NCBI GenBank assembly: GCA_030549495.1
Contig: JAUIRK010000970.1
Span: forward strand, 622,001 to 686,000
Origin: Nectonema munidae
Lineage: Eukaryota; Nematomorpha; Nectonematoida; Nectonematidae
DNA: 64,000 bases
Direction of reading: 5' to 3'
Part shown: positions 23,636 through 37,300 of the stretch, one piece after another
Numbering within the stretch: position 1 is the stretch's first letter
Layout of the letters: each line of letters starts with the position of its first letter
Notes under the pieces: model-generated
What the model saw: only the letters and a program-made list of their open reading frames with translations
Told to the model about the DNA's origin: nothing
Database searches by the model: none
Program-made: the position numbers and the translations under genes

Positions 23636-24420
23636 ATTATAGGGCACACCGCATTATAAGGTGTAGGGTGAATAAATATTAAGATGGATGTCTCGTTTCA
23701 TACATAAGGCGCATTAATAAAATTCAAACAAAATAAATTTTATTAAAAAAATGTTACTAGAAAGAAGTATCTAAAATTATACTCAATTCAGTGAATTATT
23801 CCTTCCTTTCGAACCCATCAACTCTTCATTTTTAATGACCAAGATCATGATCTAATTCATCATCATTTGAATCATTATCATTGCTAGTAGTTTGCAACTC
23901 AACAATGATTCCAAATTTACTAAAACTACGGATAATCCTAGAGGCTGATACTTTGGACTACGCATCAAAATTCTATTGACTGATAGTGGCATAACTTGAA
24001 CGACGCTGTCTTCCTGTTTTGGTAACGGTATATTCCCCTTCTGTCATCCAGCGTTCACACAATCTCGCAACTTTACTTTAAACGATCTATTTACACTAAT
24101 ATCTTGCAGTTGTAGTTCTTTAGTTAATCCACCTAGAATAATTGCAAGATCTGTTTTAACTTTTTTGATTTTGGCTTTGACCCTATCAGTGATATGAGCA
24201 ATCATAGAGTGGCAGATTAGCATTGATAAAACGAATGAAAAAAACAATTTGGTATTTAGACAAACACTTCAGTTAACCATTCGCTGACTAAAGTGAAACA
24301 CATTTTTCATTGCCTGTGGTGCGAAAAGATACTGATCTAGTCCCTATTTCTCGACAGTACCATTCATAGGGATATCAAAAATTTGTGGAATCTCATCCAT
24401 ATTACTAATTTCTTCCAATG
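23636..24420 (-). mobile_element. Tigger/pogo element remnant (second lineage)
   Basis: The end region carries GGATTATAGGGCACACCGCA and CATTATAAGGTG, plus ATACATAAGGCGCATTA, the terminal motifs of a widespread Tigger family. Minus-strand coding blocks: KTLEEISNMDEIPQIFDIPM (24375-24420, where the first catalytic Asp region lies); HITDRVKAKIKKVKTDLAII then LQLQDISVNRSFKVKLRD (24060-24195); and a tail with NDDELDHDLGH (near 23850). The third catalytic Asp is in LQDISVN. It is broken by several stops and ends where hAT element 5 begins (24486), so element 5 probably inserted into it or truncated it. Confidence 0.75.
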
Positions 24421-24905
24421 TCTTTTTGCAGGTATCATTCGGAATAAACACGAAAAAAAATAAATAATAAAAATTTAATCTAAATTAGTGTTGCCAGGCA
24501 TATTTTATCAAAAATCCGTAAACTTGCTTCAAAAAATTCGTAGAAATCCGTAAACCCAAAATTTTAGGGTGGTCCGAGGCTCTTTATATTTTAAAATTTT
24601 TTTCATGTCATTTTTTCTTATCTCTCAGTTATAGTATCCCAAGACATAAAAAATTTTAAGTATGTTGCTGTTTTACATATAGTGAATCACTTAAAACTAT
24701 ATTTTATTCTAAAATCGACATAAGAACAACAAACAAAATAAAAAATTGAATTAAACTATAGAAAAATGAAAACACAATATTTATAAAAAAAAGTAATATA
24801 AGAAAAAAATAATGAAAAAGCACAATATATTGCACTGCCTTGATTGCCTCAAATAGTGCATCACTTAATTGATTACACTTTTTGGATGCTTATATTTATA
24901 ACAAG

Positions 24906-25308
24906 CATTGGTGGTTTCCCCCCTGTTTTTTGGCTGGACCCCATGTTTGCCCCTTTACATCAAATACCTATTTTACTGGATTTAAAATTTACTCGAAACT
25001 TTTTATAATTTAATTTTTTTGAGTGGGTTTTGCATCCATGGGAAGAAATATCTCCCTTATCTGGCCGGGTACATCTTAGACCAAGAGCACTCTTAATTTG
25101 AGGTCTCAGCTGGCATCGGAACGTAAGAGCACCAACCAAATTGATTATAAAAAACTAAAGTTTCAAAATTCTAATATCGATAAATAATTCTCATGAAAAA
25201 AAATGATAAGTTTTAAATTTTTTAGTTTTAAACCTATTTCTTTACAACTTTTTAAAAACTTGGCCCTTATTTGGCCCCCTCACTTTTGAAAATCTAGAAC
25301 CGCCACTG
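24906..25308. mobile_element. 403-bp hAT-type MITE with perfect 8-bp target duplication
   Basis: It begins CATTGGTGGTTTCCCCCC, and the complement of its end is CAGTGGCGGTTCTAG. ATAACAAG flanks it at 24898-24905 and 25309-25316. It sits inside hAT element 5, so it is younger than that element. Confidence 0.88.
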
Positions 25309-25439
25309 ATAACAAGGTTCTTTAGATGTTTTGATGTGTAATAGGCCTGAGATGGTATCTAAATCAAGCTGGTTCCTTTTATCAATTTTTATATTGTTAA
25401 TCATGCTGTAATGGAAAAAACATAAGATATAGCAAATAA

Positions 25440-27000
25440 AAAACAAGGTTTGAAGTAATTCCATAACTGAGGAGGTGTTCGCAATCGATATTTGAATGTG
25501 GTAATACTAATAATGCCATCATCAGTCTGCATAAAAGTGGAAACCTGAATTTTTCATCTGAAGTTTGCCCTTTAGCAAGCTTTCCCCAAAAAAGATCAAC
25601 CTTAAATTTTCAAATCCATCAGGAAATTTGAAAAATTGATAAACTAAAAACTCATCAGTCAGTTTATCTATTTCATCAGTTTTTACTATATGAGGAAATC
25701 TTCCAAATAAAGCATTTACTTAAAAAAAAAGAGAAAACGAAATGTACGCAAAAAATTGAATATGGTTTGAAGACTTTCAAATTCACGTGAAGAAGTGGTG
25801 ACTTTTTTCTCTCTTTAGGATTGAGTATTCGTAAATGACTAAGAATTGGATCGTTGAAAGGTAGTTTGAGTTTGAGTCTTCCAACCGCTCTCATATAATA
25901 TTCTCTAACATTACGTAAAAAAAATTTATATAGAAAACAGGAAAAAACAGTTGAAAGAAGTTAATACCTCATGAATTTATTCAATTCGTTTGAACTAAGA
26001 TCATCCTCATTTTCTCTCAAAAAACGCAAGTTTTGCTTTCAATGAAAACTGCCTCATCTGGCAATTGCTTTTTCAACTCATTGTAGACTTGAGTTAGATT
26101 TGATTTAGAGTAAATATCTTCGGGAGTAATAAATCATTCTAATAAAGATTTGGGTGTGACTTCCATTTCGAAGAAAAAGTATTAATGTTGGGTTTTGACG
26201 ACTTGTAATAATTGTATAATCAATTAAAATCTTAACATTAAAAACTTGATAATCGAATTTTCACCTGAAACAAGACATTGAACCGGTTGAAAATTGGTAG
26301 GACTGCTTTAAGGAACGTATAGTATGCCTTGTTTTTGGGATTTCGCAGGTGTTTTATAATTGATTGAATTTTTTTATTGCCTTCTTGTCCATCATGAAAC
26401 CAAAAAAAAGAAAGTAATGCTGGCCATTGCTCAACTATTCTTTCTGAACATTCCAGAGCTATCTTGTTTGCGCATGAGGCTCAACTTCTACAAATTTTTG
26501 GAACTCTTCATACAGAGCAAAAAAAAATCAGGTTTCAAATGAAAAAACCACAAAAAAATATTAAAATTTGCACTAACCAATTCGTTTTCCACTACAATGA
26601 AAAAAGTAGTAAATATCCACAAACAAATACTCAAGATGAATTGGCAGGTCTTTGGATGCATAACAAACAAAAAGATGAGCTACATGTCAAACACAATGCA
26701 TAACAAACAAAGATGGTTGCATTTTTCTCACACGAGAAACAACAGAATTTTCGTTTCCTAGCATGACAAGAGCTCCATCAGAGTTCCAACCTATCAGCAT
26801 GTTATAATCCACCCCATCAGCCTTTAATTTTTGATACATTATTCGGGACAACTCTTCACCGGTGGCGTTTAGGCATGGTAATAAAGCATAAAACTTTACT
26901 TTAACTGAAAATGTAGAATGATCATATAATCTAGACAAAATAACCGCATGTTTACGGTCACCCCTACCTGTGCTCTCATTCATCATGAGACTTAAAATGT
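25440..27000 (-). pseudogene. Broken hAT transposase of element 5
   Basis: Minus-strand blocks in order: MMNESTGRGDRKHAVILSRL (26930-26986; family consensus DEST, so Asn replaces the first catalytic Asp); DYNMLIGWNSDGALVMLGNE (second Asp); NSVVSRVRKMQPSLFVMHCV then HLFVCYASKDLP; QWPALLSFFWF then IIKHLRNPKNKAYYTFLKAV and LPIFNRFNVLFQ (near 26270-26420); LPFNDPILSHLRILNPKER (near 25800-25880); and the dimerisation block MALLVLPHSNIDCEHLL (near 25490-25540). It is spread over 1.5 kb with AT-rich stretches between blocks, one starting with GTGAAAATTC right after NVLFQ. These may be introns or insertions. Confidence 0.75.
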
Positions 27001-27450
27001 TATTTTTCGCAAACCCCGTTTTTTAAGCCAATCTAATTTCTTTTCCCACTCTTTTTTGTAAGTTTGATCATATTTTTTCGTTTTAAGTTTTTTTAGAAGA
27101 AAAAACTTCAGAAACCTAATTATTGGAATCAGACATAGTATTGAAATTGAAATTATTTGTGTAATTTAATATAAAAAAATATATTTTATCTAAAAATTGG
27201 CGCTCACATTTCAGTATACCAAGAAAAATAAAATGGAGAAAAATTTTTTCTATGATTTTATTAAAACAAAAAATTTTTTTATAATTTTATTAAAACAAAA
27301 AATTTTTTCGATGAACCACAAAATTTGTAGAAAAAAATAATCCGTAGAAAAATCTGGAAGAGTCAAAAATCCGTCCGGGAAAATACCTAGGACTATTTTA
27401 GCCTCAAAAATCCGTAAAATACGGATAAATCCGTAGATCTGGCAACGTAA

Positions 27451-28282
27451 ATTAAAAACTAAACTCAAATATCAAATATTTTGAACGACCTAATTAATAA
27501 AAGATAGACATTTTAGTTAGAAGAAGGTAGGTATGCATGCAAATTGCTTGATAAGGTAGAAGAGAAGCATGCTAAGAAGGATGCTAGGAGTATTCTAGAA
27601 ATGATAAATATATATAGAGAAGGATTATCGGTTTTATTTTAGGCTAAGTTGAAGAATAATAGTGCCTATCAAGGCGGAGAGTAAGTCCAAGTGTTCTGGG
27701 GGAGTAATGATGTCTCTTAGATTAATGGAAAAGTGACCAAGGGTTGTGCTGCAAGTGTTGATGAGTTTGTGTCGGTGTAAGGTGGTGTTATTTTACCTCC
27801 TATTTTTATAATTACAATGCATGTTTGAATATAATACATTTTAAGTCCAATACAAAAATAAAGAATGATAATCTCACTTTTAATCGGTATATAAGCTTAT
27901 ACTCAGGATCTTGAAAGTTAAAGAAAAAACAAATTTTTAAGAACTGTTTAGGTATTTGAATAATAAAAGTGAAATAATGTAATTCTATAAAAATCATTTC
28001 AGTTTAATCTAATGAAAAAATTTAAAGGTACATTACGTAATGCCTTCTTAAATTATACAAGATTCAATTTTAATTTTATTAGTTTGAAAAACTGCTATAT
28101 TAATCTTTAAAAATATGTGTTAATCTTAATCGTGATTTTAGATTTTTAGAGACCTAAAGAAAAATTTTAATATATAATTATTCAAATTATACATTATAAT
28201 TTAACATTTAGTTTTCATTTAGTTTTTTTCAATATTATTTATTCTAAATATATTTTGAATGTACTTTAATTAGAAATATAAA
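27451..28282. other. Intergenic, upstream of alpha-SNAP
   Basis: AT-rich sequence with no recognised element. It should contain the alpha-SNAP promoter and 5' UTR. I see no clear core promoter motif. Confidence 0.4.
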
Positions 28283-28362
28283 ATGAGCTCTCAAGGCCAA
28301 GAATTGTATGCTCAAGCTGAAGCTAAACTCAAATCAAAAGGATTTTTATCAAATATATTTGG
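28283..28362 (+). CDS. NAPA: Alpha-SNAP exon 1
   Basis: Encodes MSSQGQELYAQAEAKLKSKG then FLSNIF and the first two bases of a Gly codon. The donor is GTAGAT at 28363. Read-through meets a TAG at once, which confirms that splicing is required. Confidence 0.92.
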
Positions 28363-31300
28363 GTAGATTTTTAAATTTTAAGAATTTTCATTTTAAATTG
28401 TAAAATGTTTGGTTTTATTTAAGTTTGTTAAGTTTTATTATTATTTATTTGGGGTTAGACTTAAACGTGTATTTTTTATACGTAAAAATCGCTATTAAGT
28501 GAACTTTAAACCTGGCCCTTAACTAATTTATTTTTATCAATAATATTTAATAGCATTTAAAGTTTCTTTAGATGAATTGCGCAAAGTTTTTTTCTCAGTA
28601 ACATGATGAAGAAAATTTGATAAAACTTGTTGTTTGAAGGCAGCTTTGCACCCAAGTTTCACTTTTTGGAACGCCAATTATATAAAAAGAATTGTATTGT
28701 CTTCTAGATGCCATTAAAAATTAAAATTTTTATCTGAAACAAATTTTTAATAGAAACAAAAAATAAAAAGCAAAAAATGTCCTGGGCGAGTTCTTACCTT
28801 GCTTTAAATTTTGCAAAACTTCACACATAAACGTTTTATTACAAAATGAATAAAACTAAGGTGAGAAAATGAAAAAATCATAATTTATTTTTGAGACACA
28901 CCCTAATGTATATATTATTGTCCAATAAACTTTTATCTAAATCTAATTTATAAAACAGTATAAAATTTTGAATTATTGTATTTTGAACAAGGCTTTTACC
29001 ATTCAATAAAGTTGTTCATTATGATTCGTTTACAATAAAGATGTTACAATAGTTTGCAAGAATAAATTGAGACTAGAATAATTTTTACTGCTTAGAGGGT
29101 TTTACAAATAGAAGTTATACTGATATACAAATCAAGGGCCCACATACGGAGAAAAGGGGTGAGACAACCCGCTAATCTTATTCGAACGCGTTGAAAATGT
29201 CTTTTTCAGTTTTATGGCAATTCGGAGATGCTGAAAAAGTGTTACTTAGTAGACATTTCATATGAGACTTTTCATATTACTTAATCACTTTGTATAACAT
29301 TATTTTCACTAAAATAATTGTGTTTCGGTTTGCGAGTTTGTTGAAATATCTTTTCCGACAAGTATCACACATCATCATTCAAAACTCAAAAAAAATTTTT
29401 TATTATTTTGTAAAAATAAATTTTTATGTAATCTGATATCCTTGAAAATGATTTTTAATTATATTCTTTTACTCTATTAATAATAAATTTTTTATTGTTT
29501 GATTTTGCTAAAATATATTGTTTTCGATAAAATTAAGTCGTAGCTTTATTATTTTACATATATTTATGGACAAATATTTTGAACTAAATTATTCGGAAAT
29601 TTTTCAGTATTATAAAATTTTTAAACGAAATACTGAGAAGAACGATTATAACGCGGTCCTTGAGATCCAAAATACTCATCCCTGTTATAAGTGATCCTCG
29701 TTATAGGCGTAGATTATCTACTAACATATATGGCAAAAATTTTGCGCCAACGTCGATACATAAGCCTACTAGCATCTCATTTTAGAGAAGTAAGATCAAT
29801 GCTCCTACTTCAGATCTAAACAGAAATAAATCCATTCTGCATTGCGAGATAAAATTTTTAAATATATTAACACGACTTGATTGAAGAACGAAAAAGGCTA
29901 CAACTTACAGCTTAAGTACAACTAGCTTTTGATATCCCTTTTGGAAGTAAGAGATAATTGCCTAGATGCCTTGCTGGATTAGTATGCTAGTGTTTTTCCA
30001 ATTAGATAGCGTGTGATATTGTCATCAGCAAGAGACAGAGTAGAAATAGACAAGTGGGCTACGTAGTTCTCTTGTAACAAACTAGCTTTAGAAGAAAGAT
30101 TTTTGGAAAGGCGATAAGTTTTTGTTGCGCGAGCGCAGTTTTGCTTAATTCACTTTTTACAGATGTAATAATCTAAGCGTTTTTGGATAACTTATACTGT
30201 ATTCGTATGGACGTCATGCTGACGTGATGAAAACACTTGGGCTATGCAAACTTGCCAATCCTGAGGGCTTTAAGTTTATCTTTACCACTTTGGTTAAGGA
30301 CAATAAAAAGTACTTTGTATATAAATGTTTTCATAGAGCCACTATGTGAAGTATTTTAACATACCAATGTGTGTAGGTAAAAAAGTTTTCTATAAAAATA
30401 CTACAAAAAATACATCTAATTCTAGATGTATAATGATGAAAAGTTGCCTGTTTTTAAGCTGCTTTGACTTCTGATGCCACTAAGATTTTAATATGCTGGC
30501 ACAGACTCCATTTTGAATTGTCATAAATCGTCATTCGAATCTCCCTATATATTTTATTATGTGTTCGTTTATAGTTATAATTCAGTAGGACACCAGTATC
30601 TATGACAATTATTAAAAAATTCATCTTGTCTTATAGTATTAAATTTGTCTCAACAAGCATGCCTATTTCTTTTCACACCAAATTTAATGAATATATTTTC
30701 AAAATAGAAATGTCTACTGATTGCAGCTTTCAAAATATTACTCCATTTCTGGTTGCTAAAAAGTATGATGAAAAATACTCCTTTTCTCCATGAACCAATA
30801 ACAAAGATATAGATAAATAAAAATTTTGTGAGAGTATAGTCATTATTGATCAGTGGATTTCAATATTTGTTGCTTTTTTCTACCGATTTTCAAAACTATC
30901 TAACTCCCTTGTGTTACTTAAATATATATATATATAATATATATATCAGGGGCGCACATCCTCAAAATTATTGGGGGGGGGCGAAATTTTTTATTGCAAT
31001 TTTCAAAATTAGTGGTCTGGAAATACCACGGGAGACCAAATATTCAAGCAATCCTTTAAAATAGAGTGTATTCACCGCATACCTAAAGTCCTAAATTTAT
31101 AAGACTACTTTATATTTTTTTACAAAATTGGTGAATTTAAATACTATTTTCCAGGGAAATAAAATGAAGTTATAATTGTGCAAACAAAAATAAAACAATA
31201 AATTAAGATTGCATTATTTCATTTTTCTCAGCATCATTCAAAAATCGTTTAAAAGCTAAATTGGTGCAAGCTACAAAAAGTAAAATAACCTTTAACATTT

Positions 31301-34300
31301 TGCAATAATTTGCCTTTTTTAATAACTTTTAAGGAAAAAAAGTCTATCAGAAAAAGTTATAGAGCTTCAACAAAAACTAAAAAAATTTTACTGCATAACA
31401 AATAACTGAAGGTTGGATAGTTTTATATGAGTGAATGTAGTCTGAAGGCAAAGAGTCTACTAGGCACCCTGCGATGTTTATATGAAAAAATGTCATTGAT
31501 TTAGGGGCAAGGGTATAAAATGAAGTTATAATTGTGCAAACAATAAATTAAGATTGCATTATTTCATTTTTCTCAGCATCATTCAAAAATAGTTTAAAAA
31601 CTAAATTTGTGCAAGCTACAAAAGTAAAATAACTTAACATTTTGCAATGATTGGCCTTTTATAATAACTTTTAAGGAAAAAAAGTCTATCAGAAAGAGTT
31701 ATAGAGCTTCAACAAAAACTAAAATTTTTACAGCATAACTTAAGTTTTTGAAAACTAATTTGACGTATCCCCTACTACAGTATTCTCTATGGGTGGCATG
31801 ACAGGTTGGTTGAGATGATGGACTCAGCACGGAAGCCTCTGGATTCGATAATAATTTGTTCATTGTTTGACATAAGCAGTACATCAGTGCCTTGTCAATG
31901 AAACTACATAAAGAATAAAGAATGAGAGTTTATTTGATATTTTCAAGTTTTTATAAGCAGCAAAAGCCAACGTTTAAGTAGCTAACCCTTATAGGGTGAT
32001 TTGGTAGCACTTGTATTTTTTACATATTGTAAGGAATCATAGTATACAAAAATAGTAGCTTAATCACTTTTTATAAAATTATTTAAGTCTTAGAACATAA
32101 AATCCTAAAAAAACCATTTAAACAAAATCATAAAAATGATAGTATACGAGAAAAGAAAATCATTGCGTTTTTTGAATATTTCTGTCCACAAATAAAATTC
32201 TGACAGCTGTTATAAATAGAAGTACATTTTAGCAACTAAAACATTTTGTTTCGATATTATATTTTTATTATAATAATCAACAAATTTTCTTAAAAAAAAG
32301 ATTTAATTAATTATATACAGTGTTACATACAAAATTTAACAATCGAACATTAAAAAATATCTCTGCTCAAATACAAATAGAATATTTTTACTTTTAAACT
32401 GAATAGCTAGTCAAAATATTCATTCCCAAATAGCTATTGAAAAATTTTTTTTGAAAAAATTAAAGTTTTCAAATGTAACAAACGTAGTGCAGATTAAGTG
32501 ACCTTGAAAAAATTCTTAGCGCGAGTCTAACAATATTCATTGATATAAAATTGTAACGATTGAAAACTATTTTAATTTAATTCTAAATGCAAATTAGACA
32601 GAAGCAGTGGCGTGGCCAGAAAAAAGTTGATAGGGGGGGGGGGGGGCACAATTTAAAAACAAAAACTTGAACAACATTATTTATACTTTCTTGATCCTTT
32701 CATTGGAGAAATTTTTGAAAACTGATATCACATAAGATGCATAGGGGCACCATGAGGTACATAGGAGAGTGGGCACGTCCCCTCATGCCCCAGCCTAGGT
32801 ACGTCATTGGGGAGAAGGGAGCTAAATGAGATAGGAGAGCACAAGAGAACAGAACTTGAGTGAAAGAAGAGAGCTTGAGTGAATGATTGAGTTTTAGCAG
32901 AAAAGCGGAAGAGAGGGTTTTTTTTATTATAAGTTTTTAGAAATTGGCAAAATTTATAAAATATTTTTTATTTTTAACTTTTTACACTTAATTAAATAAA
33001 CTCTACATTTTGTCAACAAATTTTCCCTTTTTTAGTTCTTCAAGTCACTTTGAAAAAGCTGCTGAATTGTTTGAATTGGCCGGAAATAATTATAAAGTTG
33101 GGCAAGATTGGCAAGGTAACTTTCTTCATTCTTCTAATAGCACTCATCCTAATTTTATTCAGTTTGCTGATAGAAAATATTAGAAAAGGTCTATACTTAA
33201 ATGTTCTTTTAATCGAGACAGGACGATGTTTCCCAAGTGTTTATTTCAGTTCTTTTATTAACCCATTTTGCATTATTGTTCCTGTAGAGCAGCGGTCACC
33301 AAACTTTTTTTATGTTTATTAAGAGAAAAGTTAAAAAATAGAAAAAAAGTGAGCATCTACCAGTTAGAAATTTGAATACAAAGCAGAGTACTTGATAATG
33401 ATATAGAATCAATTTTCAAGCAATTTATTTCTAAAAACTTTAAATTCAATTTTAAATTAAAAATTGATTTAATTATTTTTTCTGAGGGACAAGAAGTTTA
33501 TTCAAGTTTGAATATCCCCAGTTTATAATAGAATAAGTTAAAACTGGTTTAGACTAAAGACTTGTATAAAATTACTTTTGAATTTATTGGTAAAAAACAA
33601 CGAAAAAATGCTAGCAATTAGTTTAGCTTAACATTAACGGCTTTAACTTGAAGATTCCATGTAAGCTTCGAGTCCAAGGTAAGCCGTAGAAACTTAACAG
33701 ATTCCACTGTCTCTACCAGGGTGTTGGAGCCAGGAAAAAATTGTCTGGCTTCGGAGCAGAAATATTTTAGTTTCTGGCTCCAGCTCCTTCAAGAATGAAA
33801 GAAAGAGAAAGTTTATTTAGTCGAGCTAAAGTTTAGTAAGAAATATCAATTAAAAATAAAATTCATAAATATAAAAACATTTGTTTTCTTCAACTGAAGG
33901 AAAATTGCGTTGTTCATTGTTCTTGAGAGAAAGCTTAAAAAACTTAGCTCGATAATCATCATCATCAAAGTGCCATAGCCATTTTGACGTGGGCAACCAT
34001 GGAGCTTCAGAGTTTTTTCTACGAGTTTACCATAATTAGTCTTCATATTACGTGGTGAGGTCTCCAGTTCTCTTCCACGCCGTAATTGTAAGCTACGGAC
34101 CTAGCCTTTGTCAAATTTGACTAACTGCAAGGCAGAGGTAATTAGGCTTATTTCAAGGCGGCCTTACTCGCCTTGTCGCGGCATCGTCATGAACATGGAG
34201 CATTTTAACATGTAGAAAAGAATCGCCCAATCTACTACTCCGTCTCGTTATGTCGTCGTTGTTTGTTTGGGGCTGCTTATTCATCAAGCTAAGCTAGGCG

Positions 34301-37300
34301 TATTTTTTTCAAAGAAGAAGAATGAAGGAGATGAATCATCGTAGTATACAGGTTGGAGATAACACTCAAGTTGTCTACCCGCGTTCATCCGTACAGGTTA
34401 TGAGAATATATCATTACATAACAGAAAAGTTTCCTAAACTCTTCATACTGAAAAAAATATTTCTATAAATATATTATTAATATTTTAAAGAATCTCGCAT
34501 TATACAAATGATGTGCCTGTGTGTATGTGAGTTTTAAGCAAGTCTGGCAAGACAAATATATATAAAAAAATTATGAGCCAAATATTTATGGTAAAATAAT
34601 CTTAATATTGTTATTCAGAATGATAAGAGAAATCTAAAAATGTATAATACTTGTATATTTGTTTGTGAAGTCATTATTTTGAGACCTTTTAAAGGCCTGA
34701 AAAATCGAAAATTAAAAAAAATTAAAATTTAAAAACCTATTCTTATAGGTTGGGTACGCTGATTCTAAATATGTAATTTGTTTGAAATGAATCGAATGAC
34801 ATATCTTTTTTTGGGGTCAAAGTTGGAAATTTTGTCATTTTATCAAACTCTCAAAAAATCTTTCTATGGAATAGAAACCATCGTAGTAAAGATTGTAGAT
34901 AAAAATTAAGTTGTATATCCTCGTTCAACCGTACAGGTTATGAGAATATTCATTACATAATAAAGAAGAATTGCCTAACACTTCATACAGAAAAATATTT
35001 CTTCAATATTTGTGCTGGGCGCTTGTGAGAACCGAAAATTAAAATTATTTTTTAAAAATTTACAAATAAATTTAGGTTTATGTAGGAAAGTGGTTAATAA
35101 TGAAAAAAAGAATATAAATTTATGAGGTTAATTATTATTGATAATAATTTGGTTAAACAAACTTTCTCTTCTCATTTATTTTCAGTGAACTTTCAAAGCG
35201 CAATCCAAAACCAATTTTTTTCGAGGAATCAAAGTGTAAATCAAACCCGCACTTAAATTTTGTAGAACTAATTCAAAAGTAATAAGTAAAAGACGAGGGT
35301 TAATTTATAAAAAACCGAAAACTAAAATGATTTTCTAAAAATCTAAAAATAAATTTTGGTTCTGATAGAAGAGTGGTTTTATAATTGTCTTGGAAATTGT
35401 TACAAATTAAAGGTGAAAATTTGTCAAAATTTAACAAGCTTTAGTTTAAAATTGCCAAATATAAAAAATATGCATCCCTCATCTGCTAATTAATGGTAAT
35501 GAGGCCCATGGAATATAAAAACAATGAAATGGTATTTCTCAAGTACTTATGATATAAGTAATGTATTCTGAAAGCCCATAAAAATGCTTTAATTTGGTAT
35601 ATGGCATGATACATTTTGTTGAGAAATGCGAAAGTTATAAGCGTTTTAATATTTGACTAAAATTTAAGCTAGGAAATACTACAAATAAACTAAGCGTACA
35701 CTAGCCCGATAAAATAAACCACACACGCGTGCTAAAGATGTGGTGAAGCGTATGCGAGATAAGAATTCACTGCACAAACGCGTAATGCAACATGTGTTAA
35801 TCTTTGTTCGCATAGTTATGCGCTAAAATCAATAACAAGCATGATAGAAGTGGAATGTTATTATTTTCCGCACACTGTCGGTATAAATAAACGAATGCTC
35901 CTCGTTAAAAATCAGAAAAGTGGTATCTAAACTAAATAAAAATTGTTTTGAAATAAAAGTTGACTACGATTCAAAACTTGTACATTCGATCGACATTCTT
36001 CACTTCAAAAATAATTTTAAATTTATTAGAAAAACATTAATATTTATAGAGATCAAAAGGCCGATGCTTCGAAAGTTATAGGTTTGAATTTTCAGGGGGG
36101 GGGGGGCGAAATTGACCTTCGCCCCCCAATAATTTTATATAAGTAAGAGTTGCTGCTTGTTTATAAAACATGTATGATGATTGCATAGAAGGAATGCAGA
36201 CTTTCGAATCAATCAAACATCATGCCAAGCTGCTCTGACCTATGTAGTATTTTTAAACAAACACATGTTGATGATCCACTAGATTTTCTCATCTTCTGTC
36301 ACAATGATTCTATTTCTCTTTCCTCTGTTTTTCTCTTCCGCTTTCTCTGCTAAAACTCAATCATTCACTCAAGTTCTCTTCTCTTGTTAAGCGATATCAG
36401 TTTTTGAAAATTTCTCCAATGAAAGGGTCAAGAAAGTATAAATAATGTTGCGCAAGTTTTTTGTTTTAAAATTGTGCCCTTCTATCAACTTTTTTTTTTG
36501 ACTACACCACTGCTTCTGTCTAATTTGCATTTAGATTAACCCATTTACGGCCAATGTTCCTATTTTGGAACATAAGTAATTTCATCTTCGTCTGCTTTTT
36601 TCAATGACTTTGAATATAAATCGTCTGCGTTTTTTTTAGATATCGTCTGCTTTGCTTGGTCTTAAATGGGATAAGATGCATGGGGGCAACATGCGGTACA
36701 TAGGAGTGTGGGCACGGCCCCTCATGCCCCAGCCTAGCTACGTCACTGGAGAGAAGAGAGCTAGATGAGATAGGAGAGCACAATTTTATATCAATGTATA
36801 TTGTTAGACTCGCGCTAAGAACTTTTTTTCAACAAAAGTCACTTAATCTTTATCACTACGTTTGCTACATTTTGTAACATTTGAAAACTTTAATTTTTTC
36901 AAGTCAAGAAATTTTTTTCAATAGTTATTTTGGAATGAATATTTTGACTATCTATTCAGTTTAAAAGCAAGAATACTCTATTTGCTTAATATTTGAGCAG
37001 AGATATTTTTTATAATGTTCGATTCGACTAATTTGATATTCACAATTCGAAGTAACACTGTACATAATCAAATCACTTTTTTTAAGAAAATTTGTTGATT
37101 ATTATAATAAAAATATAATATCGAAACAAAATGTTTCAGTTGTTAAAAATGTACTTGATCTATTTATGACAGCTGTCAGAATTTTATTTATAGACAGAAA
37201 TATTCAAAAAAACGCAATGATTTTCTTTTCTCGTATACTTTGATTTATGTTAGTTTGGTCCTCGGACATTTCGCCCCATTATTTTCATAAGACAGTTCGC

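Larger units (their letters stand above)
24486..27450 (-). mobile_element. hAT element 5, about 2.97 kb, with ATCCGTA subterminal repeats
   Basis: The left end is TAGTGTTGCCAG. The complement of the right end is TTACGTTGCCAG. Both ends hold several copies of ATCCGTA (AAAATCCGTAAACTTG and GAAATCCGTAAACCC on the left; GATAAATCCGTAGATCTGG on the right), likely transposase binding sites. The target duplication is degraded (ATCTAAAT against ATTAAAAA). A minus-strand transposase lies inside, and a 403-bp MITE is nested at 24906. Confidence 0.75.
30947..32920 (+). mobile_element. Left arm of inverted repeat flanking alpha-SNAP exon 2 (hAT-like terminus)
   Basis: It starts CAGGGGCGCACATCCTC then AAAATTATTGGGGG, the same terminus found complemented at 39244. 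Homology to the right arm continues through about 2 kb: GGTCTGGAAATACCACGGGA (31011), GGAAGCCTCTGGATTCGAT, GTATACGAGAAAAGAAAATC (32143) and AGACTCGCGCTAAG (complement), to GCAGAAAAGCGGAAGAG near 32910. A stretch of about 230 bp is directly duplicated inside this arm (about 31150-31400 and 31515-31745) but single in the right arm. Confidence 0.8.
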
